Shown here piece after piece: positions 61,839-64,000 of a stretch of DNA of 64,000 nucleotides. The stretch spans positions 35,312-99,311 of the forward strand of contig CAZJFH010000006.1 in assembly GCA_964545205.1 (NCBI GenBank), in the 5' to 3' direction. The DNA comes from CAZJFH01 sp964545205. Its GTDB lineage: Bacteria; Pseudomonadota; Alphaproteobacteria; Rhodospirillales; Magnetospirillaceae. The notes under the pieces are model-generated. The model did no database searches. It was not told the origin of the DNA and saw only the letters and a list, made by a program, of their open reading frames with translations. The position numbers and the translations under genes are program-made. Position 1 is the first letter of the stretch. Each line of letters opens with the position of its first letter.

Positions 61839-64000
61839 ATGCCGAAAATCGTTATTGTATCGTCAGGCCCGATCTCTTCTTGTCTTAATACACTTGGCAG
61901 CCACGCCGATGCGGATGATATTGCGAAGGCATTGCGGCTTTCCAGTTCGGGTGATCATTTCAGGCTCGATGCAGCCGCCTCGGCCCCCGCCAATCTTTAC
62001 GCCTCCCTGGACCCATCGTTCAAGAAGCTGTTCATCCTCAGGGACGAGAGCGCACGGCTGCTCCAGAGCGACTTTACGGTGGCGTGGCTGGGATGTCTCC
62101 TCCTGGACATGGCGCCGGATGGCGAACTGTTCATCGAGACCTGCCAACAGCAGGACGATTGTCCCGACGGATTGGTGACCGCCACCCACCTTGCGGGTAA
62201 GTTGCCCGGCGCGGGAGTCGAGATCGTCGATGGTAAATGGATACGACTGCGCTGGTCGCCAACGTTGTCGCAAGACGTTGAAAGGCTGGAGACGATCTAT
62301 CACCGCGTGCACGGCAAACTCGACGAATTCGTTGCAGACTGGCTGGAGGAGGTCGGCGCCGACGCGTCCAATCCATCTTTCCTGGACAATCAGACGGCAC
62401 TCGCCACGTATCACTTCCGCTACACCTTGGCCGGCGCCAACATCAAGAGCTTCTTCGCAAAGCGCCTGATCAAGCTACACTTCGGCGATAGGAAAATCCG
62501 CGGCTTCGACATGGCCGGCGGGTTCGGCTTCACTGCGGCAGAGCTTGCCGCAGCCGGGCATACCTACGGAATGCTCGACTATGATGGGAAGACCGTGAAT
62601 GTTGGCCGGCGTTTCCTAGGCAGGCGCGGTCTGACGGCGCGGGTGGACTTCCACCAGGGCGACGTGCGGGAGATAAGGAAGCTCGATTCGGGATTCGACG
62701 TGATGAGTTGCTTTGAGGCGCTCTACGCGATCGGCAAGGACGTGGTCCCGGAACTGTTCCAAGAGGCGACGAAGCTCCTGAACGATGGCGGCATTCTCGT
62801 GATCAAGGAAGGGAGCCTGCAAGAAAGCCGTCGCCCTGATGAGCCAATCTACCCCAAGCTCTTCGCCCTCCAGGAACTGATCGACTGCCTCACCGAGAAC
62901 GCAGGCTCGCCGTGCTTTTACGATCCCGTTACCGGAGAACATATTCCTCGGGAACGGCTGCACAATCGCTCGCTCGCCGCCTTCGTTCGCAAGAACTCGG
63001 GATCGGCAAGTTCCCCTGACGAGCCGGCACCGGTGGAAATTTGGCCGGAGGCGGCCATCGATGAAGCGGAGCGTTACCACCTTGAACTGAATGGCCGCGC
63101 CGAAGGCCCGGACGCCGTGGTATTGGGCGGCGAGGCGAGCGAGATTCGAAAGAACCTCCTTAATCCCTGGATCGTTTGGCCGGAGACTTCGGGTGCCGAG
63201 CGCTATCGGGTGTCGATCGTCGACCAGACAAATGGGATCGATGCCCTGGGAGGCAACGTCGAAACGACCCAAACTTGCTTCCAGGTCCCGCTGACCTATG
63301 CATTCACGCCGGGGCACAGCTACCTCATCAAGGTCCAGCCCAAATTAAAGACGGGCTGGGGAGAATGGAGCCCCGGACAACTTTACCGGGTGGGAGGAAC
63401 GCCGGCGGGCGCGCTCCTCGGACGCGTAGGAGAGCGGAGCGCGAAATTCGACACCAAATCTCCCTGGTCCGCCACAAAGGCTGGCAGGGAAGTCCTCGCC
63501 ATTTCCGAATGCATGAGCGATCCGACCGAGATCAGGGTGGCACTGCGCCCGTATTTCGCCGAAGCCGATGGTGTATATCGTGAACTTATCGAGCGGATCC
63601 GCGACCTTGGATACACCTTCAAAGCGACCCACCTGTTCACCCCCGACGACCTGGGAAAGCGGCTGGCTTTTCTGCGCTACGACCTGCACATCAAGGACAT
63701 TGCAGGTGCGTACGGAATGATCGATGCCAACCTAAGCCTGGAAATTCCGGCCGATTTCCATGTCACCTGGGAGATGACACCACAGGAAAGAGCGCATTCC
63801 AGAGATTTTTGGAATCTCCGGAAGATGATGCGCGGAACGGACCTGATCCACTTTGGCTTCCACACCAATCCGACCAGAAGTTGGCTAGTCGCCACGCGGT
63901 TCAATTGGGACATCGCGCAGTACCAGGACTGGGAAGACAGCGGGCGGTCCACTTCTGATTTCGCGGAATTAGCCGAGACGGGCAAATGCTCACTTGGATC
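61839..64000 (+). CDS. Methyltransferase fused to beta-sandwich and NodB-like domain, partial
   Basis: The frame is open from the ATG at 61839 (AGGA 9 bases before) to the window edge, 720 codons with no stop. Residues 1-200 match the N-terminal domain of the 51312 product (QSDFTVAWLGCLLLDMAPDG). Residues about 215-390 are a methyltransferase (IRGFDMAGGFGFTAAELAAA, FDVMSCFEALYAIG). Residues about 440-530 look like a fibronectin-like sandwich (WPETSGAERYRVSIVD). From about 608, FLRYDLHIKDIAGAY and LIHFGFHTNPTRSWLVA match the NodB-like unit of the 58122 product. Its codons include ATA, CTA, TTA, GTA and AGG, rarer elsewhere here, so it may be a recent acquisition. Confidence 0.82.
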   Translation, partial: MPKIVIVSSGPISSCLNTLGSHADADDIAKALRLSSSGDHFRLDAAASAPANLYASLDPSFKKLFILRDESARLLQSDFTVAWLGCLLLDMAPDGELFIETCQQQDDCPDGLVTATHLAGKLPGAGVEIVDGKWIRLRWSPTLSQDVERLETIYHRVHGKLDEFVADWLEEVGADASNPSFLDNQTALATYHFRYTLAGANIKSFFAKRLIKLHFGDRKIRGFDMAGGFGFTAAELAAAGHTYGMLDYDGKTVNVGRRFLGRRGLTARVDFHQGDVREIRKLDSGFDVMSCFEALYAIGKDVVPELFQEATKLLNDGGILVIKEGSLQESRRPDEPIYPKLFALQELIDCLTENAGSPCFYDPVTGEHIPRERLHNRSLAAFVRKNSGSASSPDEPAPVEIWPEAAIDEAERYHLELNGRAEGPDAVVLGGEASEIRKNLLNPWIVWPETSGAERYRVSIVDQTNGIDALGGNVETTQTCFQVPLTYAFTPGHSYLIKVQPKLKTGWGEWSPGQLYRVGGTPAGALLGRVGERSAKFDTKSPWSATKAGREVLAISECMSDPTEIRVALRPYFAEADGVYRELIERIRDLGYTFKATHLFTPDDLGKRLAFLRYDLHIKDIAGAYGMIDANLSLEIPADFHVTWEMTPQERAHSRDFWNLRKMMRGTDLIHFGFHTNPTRSWLVATRFNWDIAQYQDWEDSGRSTSDFAELAETGKCSLG

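Overview
The window is 64 kb of very GC-rich DNA from an alphaproteobacterium, most likely of the Rhodospirillales type. This is inferred from the left-hand gene order (UPF0262, LMW phosphatase, infA, maf, RNase G, yacG), the glnE-bcp pair and the strong codon bias. I could not search a database, so the genus is not assigned. I found no rRNA, tRNA, CRISPR array or insertion sequence. No gene-free stretch exceeds about 300 bases; the longest gaps are 11832-12110, 61563-61838 and 26070-26292.

Layout. (1) 1-3271: a tight housekeeping operon (UPF0262 tail, LMW phosphatase, infA, maf, rng, yacG) and a 58-residue ORF. (2) 3277-7564, minus strand: an arsenic operon arsR-acr3-gap-arsJ that runs on into a PPOX-family gene, with an operator-like dyad before arsR. 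(3) 7683-19320: an exported intradiol dioxygenase, bcp, glnE, a giant AsmA/YhdP-like envelope protein, a Sel1-repeat exported protein, an atypical NodU-family carbamoyltransferase and two tiny proteins. (4) 19514-22392: a WbpM-type dehydratase and a 4-reductase for 6-deoxy-HexNAc nucleotide sugars. (5) 22549-29237: a type I secretion ABC protein and adaptor, followed by a probable RTX substrate with six ~107-residue repeats. (6) 29348-33071: an ABC capsule exporter (KpsM-, KpsT- and KpsE-like), with the KpsM-like permease fused to a TPR domain. (7) 33072-46251: nucleotide-sugar synthesis (wecB, wecC, a second 4,6-dehydratase, a WbpI-like epimerase, a UDP-sulfoquinovose synthase homologue, a WbpE-like aminotransferase, a hexapeptide acyltransferase and a Gfo/Idh/MocA oxidoreductase) with glycosyltransferases. 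(8) 46275-61562, minus strand: seven tightly packed genes of large fused enzymes (deacetylase-like, methyltransferase, sulfotransferase, double glycosyltransferase), with a divergent relative at 61839 that runs off the window.

How it fits together. Regions 4 to 8 read as one surface-glycan locus. UDP-GlcNAc is turned into ManNAcA-type, diacetamido-uronic-acid-type and 6-deoxy-HexNAc sugars, and a sulfonated sugar donor is probably made as well. Several glycosyltransferases assemble the chain, the Kps-like exporter moves it out, and the fused enzymes of region 8 are placed to methylate, deacetylate and sulfate it. The RTX protein is a candidate surface partner. The most unusual part is region 8 with its divergent gene: NodB-like and methyltransferase modules recur there in different orders, and in one protein they are joined to a sulfotransferase.
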